Part shown: one piece after another, positions 1 through 8,413 of the stretch
How the letters are laid out: every line of letters starts with the position of its first letter
Numbering within the stretch: the first letter of the stretch is position 1
The notes under the pieces: generated by a model
Seen by the model: only the letters and a program-made list of their open reading frames with translations
Databases searched by the model: none
What the model was told of the DNA's origin: nothing
Assembly (NCBI RefSeq): GCF_002028425.1
Contig: NZ_CP020042.1
Coordinates: 3,534,001 to 3,598,000 of the forward strand
Length of the DNA stretch: 64,000 bases
Source of the DNA: Streptomyces katrae
GTDB lineage: Bacteria; Actinomycetota; Actinomycetes; Streptomycetales; Streptomycetaceae
Direction: 5' to 3'
Position numbers and translations under genes: made by a program

Positions 1-1011
1 GAGGGAGACCGTCCAGACGTCGGGTTCCGTCAGCGCGAGGACCCCGGCCGCGCCCGCCGAGACGGCGGTGGCGAGGGTGGCCAGGGCCAGGCCCCGGTGG
101 GTGGCGCCGAGGGCGGTGGCGACCTTGTACCGGCTGACGGAGGCCCCGCGGGCCCGCTGGTCGTCGAGCCCGGTGAGCCCGGCCGCGGCCAGCGCGAGCC
201 TCGGCAGCAGTCCGAGCAGGACGACGCAGACCACGGCGAGCACGGCTCCGGTACGGGCGCCCGCGTGCCCCTGGACCAGGGCCACGCCCTCCCAGATCAC
301 GGTCAGCCCGGCCACCGCGGCGGCCCCGACGAACCCGCCCCGCCCCAGCCGCGTGAACCACCCCAGCAGCACGAGCCCCACGGCCAGCGCGAGCGCCACG
401 GCACCCAGCCGGCCCATGGCCCCCCAGTGCTGCGCGTCGCCCAGGGTCCACGCCCCGAGCACCCCGACGGTGCCGGCGGTCGCGAGCAGCGCGGCGGCGA
501 GCCCGGAGCCCTTCATCCGGCCCGCGACGGCCCCGGCGATCCCGCACCCGGCGGCGGTCGCCAGCAGCACCCCGGCGACGGTGCCCGGCGCGAACGCGGC
601 CCGGGCGAACCAGCCGGCGACCAGGGCCCACAGCACCATCCCGGCCCCGGCGGTGACCCGCCGCGCGGACGGCCGCCAGCGCCAGGCCCGTACGTCCAGG
701 TCCTCGGCGGCCTCGTCGGTGACGTCGTGCACCACGGGCGCGGACGGCACGTCCTGCACCCGCACGAGCCGCAGGACGGCCCCGTCGGCGACGCCCGCGT
801 CCTCCAGCGAGACCCCGTGCTCCAGTACGGACCCGTCGGCCGTGACCAGATGACGCAGCATCGGCTGCGCGGCCACCCGGTCGTCCAGCATCCGTATGAC
901 GTCGGGCAACAGCCGCCCGACAGGCTCCTGGGAGGGCAGGACGAGATCCATCCGCCGCCGCTCACCGACCAGGGTGATCCGGCTGAGTGCTGTACCGCTT
1001 CCCGCCCCCAT
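1..1011 (-). CDS. eccD: T7SS integral membrane protein EccD, 3' part missing
   Basis: The frame stays open from a start at 1011 (alternative GTG codons at 1017 and 1020) to base 1, giving 337 codons of a family that is usually about 450-500 residues, so the C-terminus lies outside the window. The first ~85 residues look like the ubiquitin-like YukD domain of EccD, beginning GSGTALSRITLVGERRRMDL, with LPDVIRML and LEDAGVADGAVLRL. About 120 residues in, a run of Ala/Leu/Val-rich membrane segments begins. EccD forms the membrane channel of the ESX/type VII secretion machine. The WXG100-like genes just upstream on the same strand support the call. The exact start is uncertain because no strong ribosome binding site is visible. 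Confidence 0.85.
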   Translation of the reverse strand, partial: MGAGSGTALSRITLVGERRRMDLVLPSQEPVGRLLPDVIRMLDDRVAAQPMLRHLVTADGSVLEHGVSLEDAGVADGAVLRLVRVQDVPSAPVVHDVTDEAAEDLDVRAWRWRPSARRVTAGAGMVLWALVAGWFARAAFAPGTVAGVLLATAAGCGIAGAVAGRMKGSGLAAALLATAGTVGVLGAWTLGDAQHWGAMGRLGAVALALAVGLVLLGWFTRLGRGGFVGAAAVAGLTVIWEGVALVQGHAGARTGAVLAVVCVVLLGLLPRLALAAAGLTGLDDQRARGASVSRYKVATALGATHRGLALATLATAVSAGAAGVLALTEPDVWTVSL

Positions 1012-1033
1012 GCTCACCACGCGCTCGAACCTA

Positions 1034-1276
1034 TCACCGAGTACGGACCTGCCCCGGCGTTCCGACCTTGCCGATCAGCCGGTGCGAGACGAACGACCAG
1101 CCGACGCAGCCGGCGCACAGCACGGCCGCGATCACCAGCCCGGCGACGGCCTTGCCGATCCGCTCGTCGGCCACCCGCCGGCCCCGCTGGGCCCCGAACA
1201 GCACGGCGTCCCGCAGCCTGCGCCGCCGCACCGCGACGGACTCCAGCAACTGGCTGTCGTAGTCCTCAGCCGCCAC
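1034..1276 (-). CDS. Small single-TM protein upstream of eccD
   Basis: 80-residue protein with a GTG start preceded by AAGGGAGG at good spacing. It has a charged N-terminal half (VAVRRRRLRDAVLF) and one hydrophobic segment at about residues 44-66 (AVAGLVIAAVLCAGCVGWSF), so it is probably a bitopic membrane protein. Its stop lies 13-22 nt before the eccD start, so the two are probably cotranscribed. Small proteins of this kind sit next to eccD in Streptomyces T7SS loci, but I know of no function for it. Confidence 0.75.
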   Translation of the reverse strand: MAAEDYDSQLLESVAVRRRRLRDAVLFGAQRGRRVADERIGKAVAGLVIAAVLCAGCVGWSFVSHRLIGKVGTPGQVRTR

Positions 1277-1365
1277 CCCGGCCTCCCTTCTCCCTGTCGG
1301 CCCCGAACGCTAGTAGGCCCCTGGCGACGGCGAAACCCGCTCCTCCGGCTGCGCCGCACGGCCGG

Positions 1366-2294
1366 CTACAGCAAGTCGGTGAGATCGGTGCCCCGGCCGT
1401 CGACGAGTTCCACGCCCTCAAGCCCGTAAGCCTTGGCCATGCCGAAATAGCCGGGTTCCCCCGGCTCGGCCTCGACCCCCAGCAACGCGTCGAGCTCCCG
1501 CAGCGCCGCGGCGAGGCGGGGAGCGTTGCGCGCGTGCACGGCGGGATGCGGATTGCCGCGGAAGTCGCAGGTGGCCCACACGTCATGGTGCACGGACACC
1601 TCCGCCGACGGTCCGATGGCGTCCGGCGACACCAGGAGCTCGACCAGGCGCTCCTCCCGGCGGGCGGTCCCCTCGGCGTCGAACCACACGCCCGTTCCGA
1701 CCACGACGAACCCCGTCATCTCCGCGCGGGGGTGCCCGACCGGCCGACAGCCGCGGATCTCGTCCGCGAGCTTCTCATCACCCAGGGACCTGCTGACGAG
1801 GCTCAGCCCGCTGTCGATGCCGAGACCGCCCTTGCCGACCTCGAACCAGCTCCACTCCAGGGCGTGTGGATCGAGCAGACCGTGTGCGGACAGGACGGCG
1901 GACATCCGTGCGGCCGTCGCGAGCGCCGGCTCCAGTCCGGGCTCGATCACGTCGGGCCTCCGTGACGTCGGCTTCGCGTTCGGGCGCCATCTTGCCCAAG
2001 GGCCGCTGCGCGATCTTGTCGCCCTCCAAGTGGACAGGCGGGTTGTCGGGGTCGGCACCCTCAGTACCTCCCGGAGAGGTCCTCGAGCGCGTCCAGCGAG
2101 GCCGCCTCGTGCACGACCGCCCCGACGGACGCGCCGTCCCCGGTCCTGCCGAGGCAGCCCTCCAGCGCCTCCAACGCCCCGCAGGGCCGCCCGGAACCAC
2201 AACAGCCACGGCACGCCCGCCCCGAAGGCGGCTCGGCGTCGAGCACGGGGGAGGGCTCCCAGAACCACTCCCCCACCGGCTCGGTCGTGATCAC
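1366..2294 (-). pseudogene. Unknown protein gene broken by several frameshifts
   Basis: A GTG start at 2294 opens MITTEPVGEWFWEPSPVLD, but coding-like sequence then jumps frame. After AEPP it continues as FGAGVPWLLWFRAALR in a second frame, returns to the first as ALEALEGCLGR up to a stop at about 2061, resumes in a third frame (ADPDNPPVHLEGDKIAQRPLGK) and ends in the second frame from PDVIEPGLEPALATA to the stop at 1366. That needs about four single-base indels between 2240 and 1960, while the C-terminal 200 residues are intact. I do not recognise the family. It lies next to the T7SS toxin and immunity genes, so a relic of a secretion accessory or immunity gene is possible. Sequencing error is the alternative explanation. 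Confidence 0.6.
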
Positions 2295-2372
2295 GGACCC
2301 TCCCCATCGGCGTGGCCGGTCTGAACGGCGCTCCCTGCCCGGCCACGCACGTCACACCTCAAGCGCCTCGGC

Positions 2373-3221
2373 TCAGCTCCACGGCAGGGTCGCCGGGCGG
2401 CGATGCCAGTACCACGCCGCCGAGGCGAAGTCCCCGGCGTCCTTTTCGAGAGCGCCGGCGAGCGCGCGGCCCCCGTCCTCTGCCGTGTGCTCCCGGAACG
2501 CCGCGTCCAGGGACTCCACCGCGACGACCACGGACGCCCGCTCGTCGGCGACGAGCCCCTCGATCACCGCGCTCAGCCGATCACGGTTCTCCAGGTCCTC
2601 CCGGTACATGTCGGCCCCGTACCAGCCCGCAGGCGGCCAGCCGGTGGCCATCCGCGAGATGAGCGCCTCCCACAGCCACACGAGCGTCCGCGCCTCACCA
2701 GCCGGGCTGTGCCGGTCCGCATCGGGCAGAAGAGCGTCCGCCACCGGCGTGGAAACCGGAAGCTCCCGCGCGACCTCGGGGAGTCCCGCAACCACCGCGT
2801 GGGGGAACCCGGCCACGGCCACCTGGGTGGTCGAGACCGTGCAGCCGGCCTCCTCACCCTCCAGCTCCTCGACGCGGGCGAACGTGGTGAGACCCTCGGG
2901 CGTCACGACCCGGTGGATCGACGGAGCTCTGCCCCAGGACACCAGCACCGGCGTGGCCAACGCGCGCGCCAGCGCGGCGGCGAGATCCTCCTCCGCGGGC
3001 TGGTCGGGCACCTCCTCCGCCCCGTACACGCTCAGCTGACCCGGCAGGTCACCCGGCAGGAGCTCGTAGTCACAGGTGACGGTCGCGTCCCAGTTCCGGT
3101 CGTCCATCTCACTGGCCGGGGAGACGTCCACCGACTGCAGGGGCACCCGGAAGGTCTCCGCGAGCACACGGGCGACCACTTCCGGCTCCGGTGCCGCTGC
3201 GGTCAAGAATCCGTACATCAC
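2373..3221 (-). CDS. Putative immunity protein for the adjacent T7SS toxin
   Basis: 282-residue soluble, acidic protein with no signal peptide or membrane segment. It begins at GTG 3221 or ATG 3218, overlapping the stop codon of the upstream toxin-like gene, so the two are translationally coupled. Tight coupling of a cytosolic acidic protein to the last gene of a WXG-type exported protein is the usual arrangement for an immunity protein. I do not recognise a named immunity family, so the role is inferred from context only. Confidence 0.65.
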   Translation of the reverse strand: MMYGFLTAAAPEPEVVARVLAETFRVPLQSVDVSPASEMDDRNWDATVTCDYELLPGDLPGQLSVYGAEEVPDQPAEEDLAAALARALATPVLVSWGRAPSIHRVVTPEGLTTFARVEELEGEEAGCTVSTTQVAVAGFPHAVVAGLPEVARELPVSTPVADALLPDADRHSPAGEARTLVWLWEALISRMATGWPPAGWYGADMYREDLENRDRLSAVIEGLVADERASVVVAVESLDAAFREHTAEDGGRALAGALEKDAGDFASAAWYWHRRPATLPWS

Positions 3222-5368
3222 CCGTAGTACTCCCTGTAGAGGTCGATCATCCGCTGAACCTTCTCCGGATTCTCCTTGAACTTCGGCGCGTTCTTGAACA
3301 TCTTGTCGACCTTGCTCAGGTCTCCGTCCGCCCTCATGATCGCCTTCATCGCCTCGAACTCCACGCGGTCGAGGTTGATGAGTCCGGGACCCGACACGGG
3401 GAAGGTACGCCCGGTCTGTTCCACACCGTAGCTGCGCCCGTTGACCGTGTAGGTCTGCTTCACCGGGTCGAAGTCGGCGCGTCCGGCCGCGATCTCTGCG
3501 ATGTCCTGCCTGACCAGTTCCTTGGTCTCCGGCAGGATGATGGTGTTCTTCGTGTCCACCTGACCGCCCCTGATGCCGCTCAGGTTGTGGCGGGAGTTGG
3601 GGTACATCAGGTTCTTGCCCTTGGCCGTACCGACGATGTCGTCGCCGGCCGGCCAGGACTCCTCCGGCTTCCTCACCTTGGCGGGGGGCTCGGCCTCGCC
3701 ACCGGGGCTTCCGCCGCCGGGGCTCCCGCCGCCGGGCGTGCCCGTCCCACCGTGATCGCCCTGGTGCGGGACGGTCGGACCGTCACCGTGACCACCGCCG
3801 GTGGAGTGGGTGTCGCCGTGACCGTCGCCGGTGGTGGGGGTGTTGTCGGTGGTGTGGTGGCCCCCCGTGGTGCCGCCGGGTTCGGTGTGGCTGTTGTGCG
3901 GGGTGTGGTCGACGGTGCCGCCCGGGGTGTGGGTGGTGGCCTCGGCGGTGTGGGACGGGCCGCCGACGGTGACTTCCTGGTGCTTGGGTGCGCCGACCGT
4001 GACTTCCTGGTGCTTGGGGATTTCGGCCAGGGGGTGGTCGGGGCCCTTGGGGACCGAGGTGAGGTCCTGTTTCGGCAGGCCCTGGTGGTCGAGGAGCTGG
4101 TGGGTGGTCTTGTCGTAGAACTGGGGGCGGCCGAGCGCGTCGTCCGGGAGGCGGACGGTGTCTTCGGGGTGGGGGAACGTGATCCCGGGCATGTCGGCCT
4201 TGGGCAGGTCCTTCCACACCACGTCGGTGATCTTCGGGAACGCCCCGTCGACCTTGCCGAAGTTCGCGAACAGGTCCCCGACCTTGACCTTGGCCAGGGA
4301 GCCGGCCTTGCCGATGTAGGTCATCGGGTCGATCAGCCGCCCGGCCTTCCCGGCCACGCTGATGACCTTCGCGACCGTGCCCGCCTTCGCGGCGGTACCG
4401 GCGCCGCCGGTGAAGACGGTGGTCAGGACGTTGAAGGTGACCGCGCCGGCCGCGCGGGCGGGGTTCTTGCCCCACTCGTCCCAGGCGACCAGGGCCTTGC
4501 CGGTTTCCTTCACCGCCGTGCGCGAGTCACGGATCCAGCCGGGGAGGTCCTTGTCGTCGGCGAGCCAGAACGCCGTGCCGACGCCGGGGATGGAGGCGAT
4601 CGCCAGACCGGTGGCCAGCTTGGCCAGACCCGTCCAGGCCTGCCCGGCCTTGTCCCAGCCGTCCACACCCACCAGCGTGCCCAGGCCCCGGATGGTGCCC
4701 CAGATCCCGTCGACGATCAGGCCGTCCCACACGAACGACTTGACCCAGTAGCCGATCTCCCACGCCCGGTGGGTCTCCTCCAGCTGCGAACCCCACGGCA
4801 GGTCCTGGGCCTTGTTGAGGTCCTCGCCCTTGTAGCCGTACATGTTGGCCCCGTGCGACCCGTCGTCGGCGACGAGCGGCGCGGCGCAGTACAGGGCGCG
4901 GATCTTGTTCGCGCAGGTGCGTTCGGCCGCCCAGAACGCGGAGACCGCGGCGTTGACGTCGTGGATCAGATCGTTGTTCTCATCGATCTTGTCCCCGTCG
5001 TCCTTCCAGTGCGCATCCCCGCTGATCTTGCTGCTGAACGTGGTCGCCTTCGCCTGGAGTTCCTTCAGCCGCGCCACGATCGGCCGGGCCTCGGTGATGT
5101 ACTCGCCCAGCGCTTTGGCGGCCGATTCCAGCTGGTCGGCGAAGAAGTCGCTGTCGGTCTTGACCGGCTTGGTCGTCGCGAACAGCTTCTCCGCCTCCGG
5201 GGCGGAGTAGAACGCGGACAGGCCCTGGAACTCGGAGTCCACGTTCGACCCGGCGTCACGGAACGTCCCGGCCGCCGTGGCGATCGCCGTCTTGTTCTTC
5301 TCCAGCTCGTCCAGGTCACCCGTGAACAGCGGAATCGTGCACGGATTGATCGGTACGTGGTCGGTCAC
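3218..5368 (-). CDS. Putative T7SS polymorphic toxin with WXG-like N-terminus
   Basis: 716 residues. Residues 1-190 are helical and resemble WXG100/LXG leader regions (DELEKNKTAIATAAGTFRDA). Residues ~215-350 are rich in Gly/Ala and hydrophobic residues (pretoxin-like, several possible membrane helices). Residues ~450-565 form a His/Gly/Thr/Pro linker with a tandem PKHQEVTVG repeat and GGGSPGG repeats. Residues ~590-716 form a distinct charged C-terminal domain (NSRHNLSGIRGGQVDTKN, GRTFPVSGPGLINLDRVEF). Leader, linker and variable tip are the layout of polymorphic toxins secreted by type VII systems. I cannot assign the toxin domain to a known enzymatic family. GTG start overlaps the stop of the upstream DUF6507 gene, and the immunity candidate follows with an overlap. 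Confidence 0.75.
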   Translation of the reverse strand: MTDHVPINPCTIPLFTGDLDELEKNKTAIATAAGTFRDAGSNVDSEFQGLSAFYSAPEAEKLFATTKPVKTDSDFFADQLESAAKALGEYITEARPIVARLKELQAKATTFSSKISGDAHWKDDGDKIDENNDLIHDVNAAVSAFWAAERTCANKIRALYCAAPLVADDGSHGANMYGYKGEDLNKAQDLPWGSQLEETHRAWEIGYWVKSFVWDGLIVDGIWGTIRGLGTLVGVDGWDKAGQAWTGLAKLATGLAIASIPGVGTAFWLADDKDLPGWIRDSRTAVKETGKALVAWDEWGKNPARAAGAVTFNVLTTVFTGGAGTAAKAGTVAKVISVAGKAGRLIDPMTYIGKAGSLAKVKVGDLFANFGKVDGAFPKITDVVWKDLPKADMPGITFPHPEDTVRLPDDALGRPQFYDKTTHQLLDHQGLPKQDLTSVPKGPDHPLAEIPKHQEVTVGAPKHQEVTVGGPSHTAEATTHTPGGTVDHTPHNSHTEPGGTTGGHHTTDNTPTTGDGHGDTHSTGGGHGDGPTVPHQGDHGGTGTPGGGSPGGGSPGGEAEPPAKVRKPEESWPAGDDIVGTAKGKNLMYPNSRHNLSGIRGGQVDTKNTIILPETKELVRQDIAEIAAGRADFDPVKQTYTVNGRSYGVEQTGRTFPVSGPGLINLDRVEFEAMKAIMRADGDLSKVDKMFKNAPKFKENPEKVQRMIDLYREYYG

Positions 5369-5742
5369 TTCTTCTCCGCCCCCGGAAGGTCGACCTTCGG
5401 CTCCTTCAGCGCCTCGCGCTGGGCGTTCTCCGCCTGCTCGATGTTGCCGTGGACGTACGCCGTCGTGGCCTTGATGGCCCCGTTGAGGGAGGCCTCCGTG
5501 CGGGCCGAGATGAAGCCCAGCCGCTGTTGGTGGGAGGCCATGAGCTCGCCCAGCGCGCCGGCGATGGGGCCCATGCCGCCGCTCTCGCCGGCGCCTCCGC
5601 CGGGGGTGACGGTACCGGCGTGCTTGGCCGCCTCCGGCAGCTCCTTCTGGAGCGACGTGCCCGCCTTCTGGAAGCCCTCGGCGGCGGTGATCGTCTTGTT
5701 GACGACGCCCTGCACGCCGGACGGTTTGATGTCCCAGTCCAT
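5365..5742 (-). CDS. DUF6507-like T7SS-associated protein
   Basis: 125-residue protein starting MDWDIKPSGVQGVVNKTITA. Overall it is a helical hairpin with a Gly-rich turn (PGGGAGESGGMG) and resembles the DUF6507 proteins encoded in Streptomyces type VII clusters, which are about the size of WXG100 proteins. The stop codon overlaps the start of the toxin-like gene (GTGA), so it is likely a co-secreted partner or chaperone for it. Function is inferred; the family name is from memory of similar sequences. Confidence 0.7.
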   Translation of the reverse strand: MDWDIKPSGVQGVVNKTITAAEGFQKAGTSLQKELPEAAKHAGTVTPGGGAGESGGMGPIAGALGELMASHQQRLGFISARTEASLNGAIKATTAYVHGNIEQAENAQREALKEPKVDLPGAEKK

Positions 5743-5787
5743 GACCTACCCCCGTGTCCCGTGTCCCTGCTTCCGTTCCGGGCGGCG

Positions 5788-6099
5788 TCAGCCGATGTTG
5801 TCGACCGCCGCCTTGGCCTTCGCGAGCGTCGCCTGCGCGGTGGCGTCGTTCTGCTCCAGCGTGGTGCGCACGAGGCGGATGATGTCGCGCACCTCGTTGG
5901 CAGCCTTGTGCCAGCGGAGTTCCTTGCCGTGGTACTCGTCCGAGACGCCGTCGGCCTTGAACTCGGCCATCGCCGCCTTCACCGCCGTCTCACGCTCGCC
6001 GAGCACCCGCTCCAGCTGGCCGATGATCGCGCCGAGGCCACCCTGGACCTCCACGGAGGCGCCGACGTCGTACGAGGTGCGGTCCTGGTTCTGTCCCAT
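5788..6099 (-). CDS. WXG100/ESAT-6-like secretion substrate
   Basis: 103 residues starting MGQNQDRTSYDVGASVEVQG, a well conserved Streptomyces ESAT-6-like protein, sometimes annotated as pore-forming ESAT-6 family. Two helices flank a central turn in which the WXG motif appears as YHG (DEYHGKELRW). Such proteins are secreted as helical-hairpin dimers by the ESX machine. Preceded by a GGAGACAT-type ribosome binding site and followed 45 nt later by the DUF6507 gene on the same strand. Confidence 0.85.
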   Translation of the reverse strand: MGQNQDRTSYDVGASVEVQGGLGAIIGQLERVLGERETAVKAAMAEFKADGVSDEYHGKELRWHKAANEVRDIIRLVRTTLEQNDATAQATLAKAKAAVDNIG

Positions 6100-6120
6100 G
6101 TCTCCTCGATCCCCCGGGTT

Positions 6121-6453
6121 TCAGCGGGCGCCGAAACGGGCTGCGTCGAAGTTGGCGGAGCCCATGTTCTGGTGGGCGTTGTCACCCTGCTCCTGGTCAC
6201 CGGCGGTGAAGGAGGTGTCCATGCCGCGCTGGCCGCCGAGGATGGCGCGCAGCGAGCCGTTCAGCTCCGCGGTGATGGCGTCCGAGCGCCGCTTGAACGA
6301 GTCGAACGCGGTCCGGCCGACCCCGTTGAACTTGCCCTCCAGCGGGTCGGCGGCCGCGATCAGCAGCTTGATCAGAGTGCCGAGGTCGTCGCTGGAGCCG
6401 CTCGTGGCCTTGCCCAGCTCGGACAGCGTCGTGCTGCCCATGTCGAACTTCAT
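6121..6453 (-). CDS. WXG100-family type VII secretion target
   Basis: 110 residues from ATG 6453, chosen because GGGGTGGG lies just upstream; a longer open frame upstream has no coding character. Helix - turn - helix architecture: MKFDMGSTTLSELGKATS, then KFNGVGRTAFDSFKRRSDAI, where FNG takes the place of the WXG turn, and a Gln/Asp-rich tail. First gene of the minus-strand T7SS block, 21 nt before the ESAT-6-like gene, suggesting the two form a heterodimeric substrate pair. Confidence 0.8.
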   Translation of the reverse strand: MKFDMGSTTLSELGKATSGSSDDLGTLIKLLIAAADPLEGKFNGVGRTAFDSFKRRSDAITAELNGSLRAILGGQRGMDTSFTAGDQEQGDNAHQNMGSANFDAARFGAR

Positions 6454-6577
6454 TCGCCCACCCCTGACGTGTTGAGCCGTCACTTGCGTGCATCCCTGTC
6501 TACCGAAGGGACGTTGCGAACACAAAGACGGTTTCAGCTGGCCGGAACCTCTGGCCGAAAATCGACTCGGCGGCGTT

Positions 6578-7894
6578 TCACGCCATCCAGCGGTCGGGTC
6601 TCGCCGTCGCACGGGAGGTGCGGGAACGGTTCGCCTGGGCGTACAGCAGTGCCCCGGCCTCGTCCGCCGCGCGGAGCCGGGCGGTGACGGTGTTGCCGGC
6701 GCCGGTGTCCACGTGCACGTCAGCCACCCCGCGCATCCGCTCCCAGGGACCCTGCGTACGGCGCACGCTCTGCACTTTCGCATGCGGAACGATCTCCGTA
6801 CGCCGGCAAAGCCGCCCGCGCCGGGCCGCGAAGAGCTCCTGCGAGACGGCCAGCCCGTACCCCTTCCACCACACCGGGACCACCCACCGCGCCCCGCGGC
6901 GCGGGGACGGCGCGAAGGCCAGGGCCGCCGGGTCCGCACCCGGCAGCACGCGGGCGATCAGGGCGTGGGCGGCCTCCCGGCCGGCGACCGGGACCAGGAT
7001 CCCGTTCTTGGAGCCCGCCACGTTCAGCTCCACCCGCACCCAGCCGCGCCGCCGCCACAGCAGCGGCTCCACGATCCGCACGGTCTGCACGCGTCCCGGC
7101 GGGACGGTCTCGTGGGCCCGGTCGAGCAGCCCGTGGTCCAGGCGCAGCCCGTCGGGGGACTCGGCGACCCGCCAGTCGTACCCGGCGAGGAAGCGGGCCG
7201 CGCTGCCCTTCCAGCCGGCGCCCAGCAGCGGCAGCAGGGCGACCAGGGTCGCCCAGGGGTTGGAGCTGAGGGTCCACACGAGCACCGGGCCGCCGAGCCC
7301 GGCGGCGATGGCGGCCCACGCGTCGAGGCTGAGCAGCAGGGAGACCACCAGGTCCCGGACCGGGACCCGCAGCAGTTCCCGCTCGGGGGCCTCGCCGAGG
7401 GCGGTGGCCTCGGCGGGGGCGAAGCCGGCGGCCCGGGCCAGCAGCTCGGCGCGCAGGGCGACGGCGTCGCGCTCGGCGAGGAAGGCCAGCTCGTCCTTGT
7501 CCTCGGTGCCGATGACGTCGATGCGCAGCGCGGCGACCCCGGCCACCCGGGCCAGCAGCGGCCGGGTGACGTCGATGGCCTGGACGCGGTCGAGGCGGAT
7601 GTGGGCGGTGCGCCGGAAGAGCAGGCCGGTGCGGATGCGCAGCTCGGTGTCGGTGACGGCGTAGTGGGTGAACCACCAGCTGAGGAAGCCGTACGTGCCG
7701 AAGACGAGGACCAGCCCGGCCAGGACCGCCAGGCGCAGCCACACGGGCAGGGCCAGCGCCCACTCCTGGGCCCGTTCGCCCTGCTGGGCGACGAGGCCGG
7801 CGGTGGCGCCGACCGGCACCCAGGCCCGCCGCAGCGGGGTCAGGACGTGCAGCCGCCGTTCGGTGCCCGGCGGGGGCGGGGTGGGGCCGGTCAC
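6578..7894 (-). CDS. PH-domain (YdbT-like) membrane protein
   Basis: 438 residues with paired hydrophobic segments near residues 50-75 and 180-225 and repeated bacterial PH (bPH2) units: YAVTDTELRIRTGLLFRRTAHIRLDRVQAIDV, a second unit around LRLDHGLLDRAHETVPPGRV and a third in the C-terminal part. This is the layout of YdbT-type proteins, which in Bacillus are encoded with YdbS. The GTG start overlaps the stop of the preceding PH-domain gene. Cellular role is not well established; a membrane-associated transport or stress role is proposed for the family. Confidence 0.85.
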   Translation of the reverse strand: MTGPTPPPPGTERRLHVLTPLRRAWVPVGATAGLVAQQGERAQEWALALPVWLRLAVLAGLVLVFGTYGFLSWWFTHYAVTDTELRIRTGLLFRRTAHIRLDRVQAIDVTRPLLARVAGVAALRIDVIGTEDKDELAFLAERDAVALRAELLARAAGFAPAEATALGEAPERELLRVPVRDLVVSLLLSLDAWAAIAAGLGGPVLVWTLSSNPWATLVALLPLLGAGWKGSAARFLAGYDWRVAESPDGLRLDHGLLDRAHETVPPGRVQTVRIVEPLLWRRRGWVRVELNVAGSKNGILVPVAGREAAHALIARVLPGADPAALAFAPSPRRGARWVVPVWWKGYGLAVSQELFAARRGRLCRRTEIVPHAKVQSVRRTQGPWERMRGVADVHVDTGAGNTVTARLRAADEAGALLYAQANRSRTSRATARPDRWMA

Positions 7895-8382
7895 AGGCCG
7901 GCCGATCGGGCCTCACCGAGCTCCGCCAGCCGGTCCCGGAGGCGCTGCGCCTCGTCCGGGGCCAGGCCCGGGATCTTGGCGTCGGTGGCCGCGGCGGCCG
8001 TGTGCAGCTGGACGGAGGCCAGCCCGAAGCGGCGCTCCAGCGGGCCCGAGGTCACCTCGACCAGCTGCATCCGTCCGTACGGGACGACCGTCTCCTCCCG
8101 CCAGAGCACCCCCCGGCTGATCAGCAGGTCGTCGGCGCGTTCGGCGTAGCGCCAGGAGCGCCAGTTCCGCCCGAGCAGCACCCAGCCCCAGACCAGCGGC
8201 AGCAGCCATATCGCGCCGAAGGCCGCCCATCCCGCTCCGGCGAACAGCCCCAGCGGGAGGGCGGTCGCCGACGCGAGCACGGCCGTCCACACCACCAGCA
8301 GCAGCCTCCGGAGGGACAGGAGCCCACCCGGCAGTGCGGCCCATGCGGGCCGGTCCGTCTCACCCGTCGTCCCCGTTTCCAT
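7891..8382 (-). CDS. PH-domain (YdbS-like) membrane protein
   Basis: 163 residues from ATG 8382 (METGTTGETDRPAW); longer upstream frames run into the divergent nuoD gene and are less likely. Two membrane helices at about residues 30-75 are followed by one bPH2 domain (RYAERADDLLISRGVLWREE, VPYGRMQLVEVTSGPLERRFGL). It overlaps the next PH gene (GTGA), forming the usual ydbS-ydbT pair. Only 31 nt separate it from the divergent nuoD start, so the promoters must be packed into or beyond that gap. Confidence 0.85.
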   Translation of the reverse strand: METGTTGETDRPAWAALPGGLLSLRRLLLVVWTAVLASATALPLGLFAGAGWAAFGAIWLLPLVWGWVLLGRNWRSWRYAERADDLLISRGVLWREETVVPYGRMQLVEVTSGPLERRFGLASVQLHTAAAATDAKIPGLAPDEAQRLRDRLAELGEARSAGL

Positions 8383-8413
8383 GGCCCCAGCGTAGGGCTG
8401 CGACAATGCGCCC

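Noticed and set aside
3191..6475. 1094-residue plus-strand frame over the T7SS block
   Set aside because: Antisense shadow of the toxin, DUF6507 and WXG100 genes; Val/Gly/Arg/Asp filler composition typical of the reverse of high-GC coding DNA.
6454..6939. Longer start for the first WXG100 gene
   Set aside because: Overlaps the PH-domain gene and has no WXG-like sequence; ATG 6453 has a good ribosome binding site.
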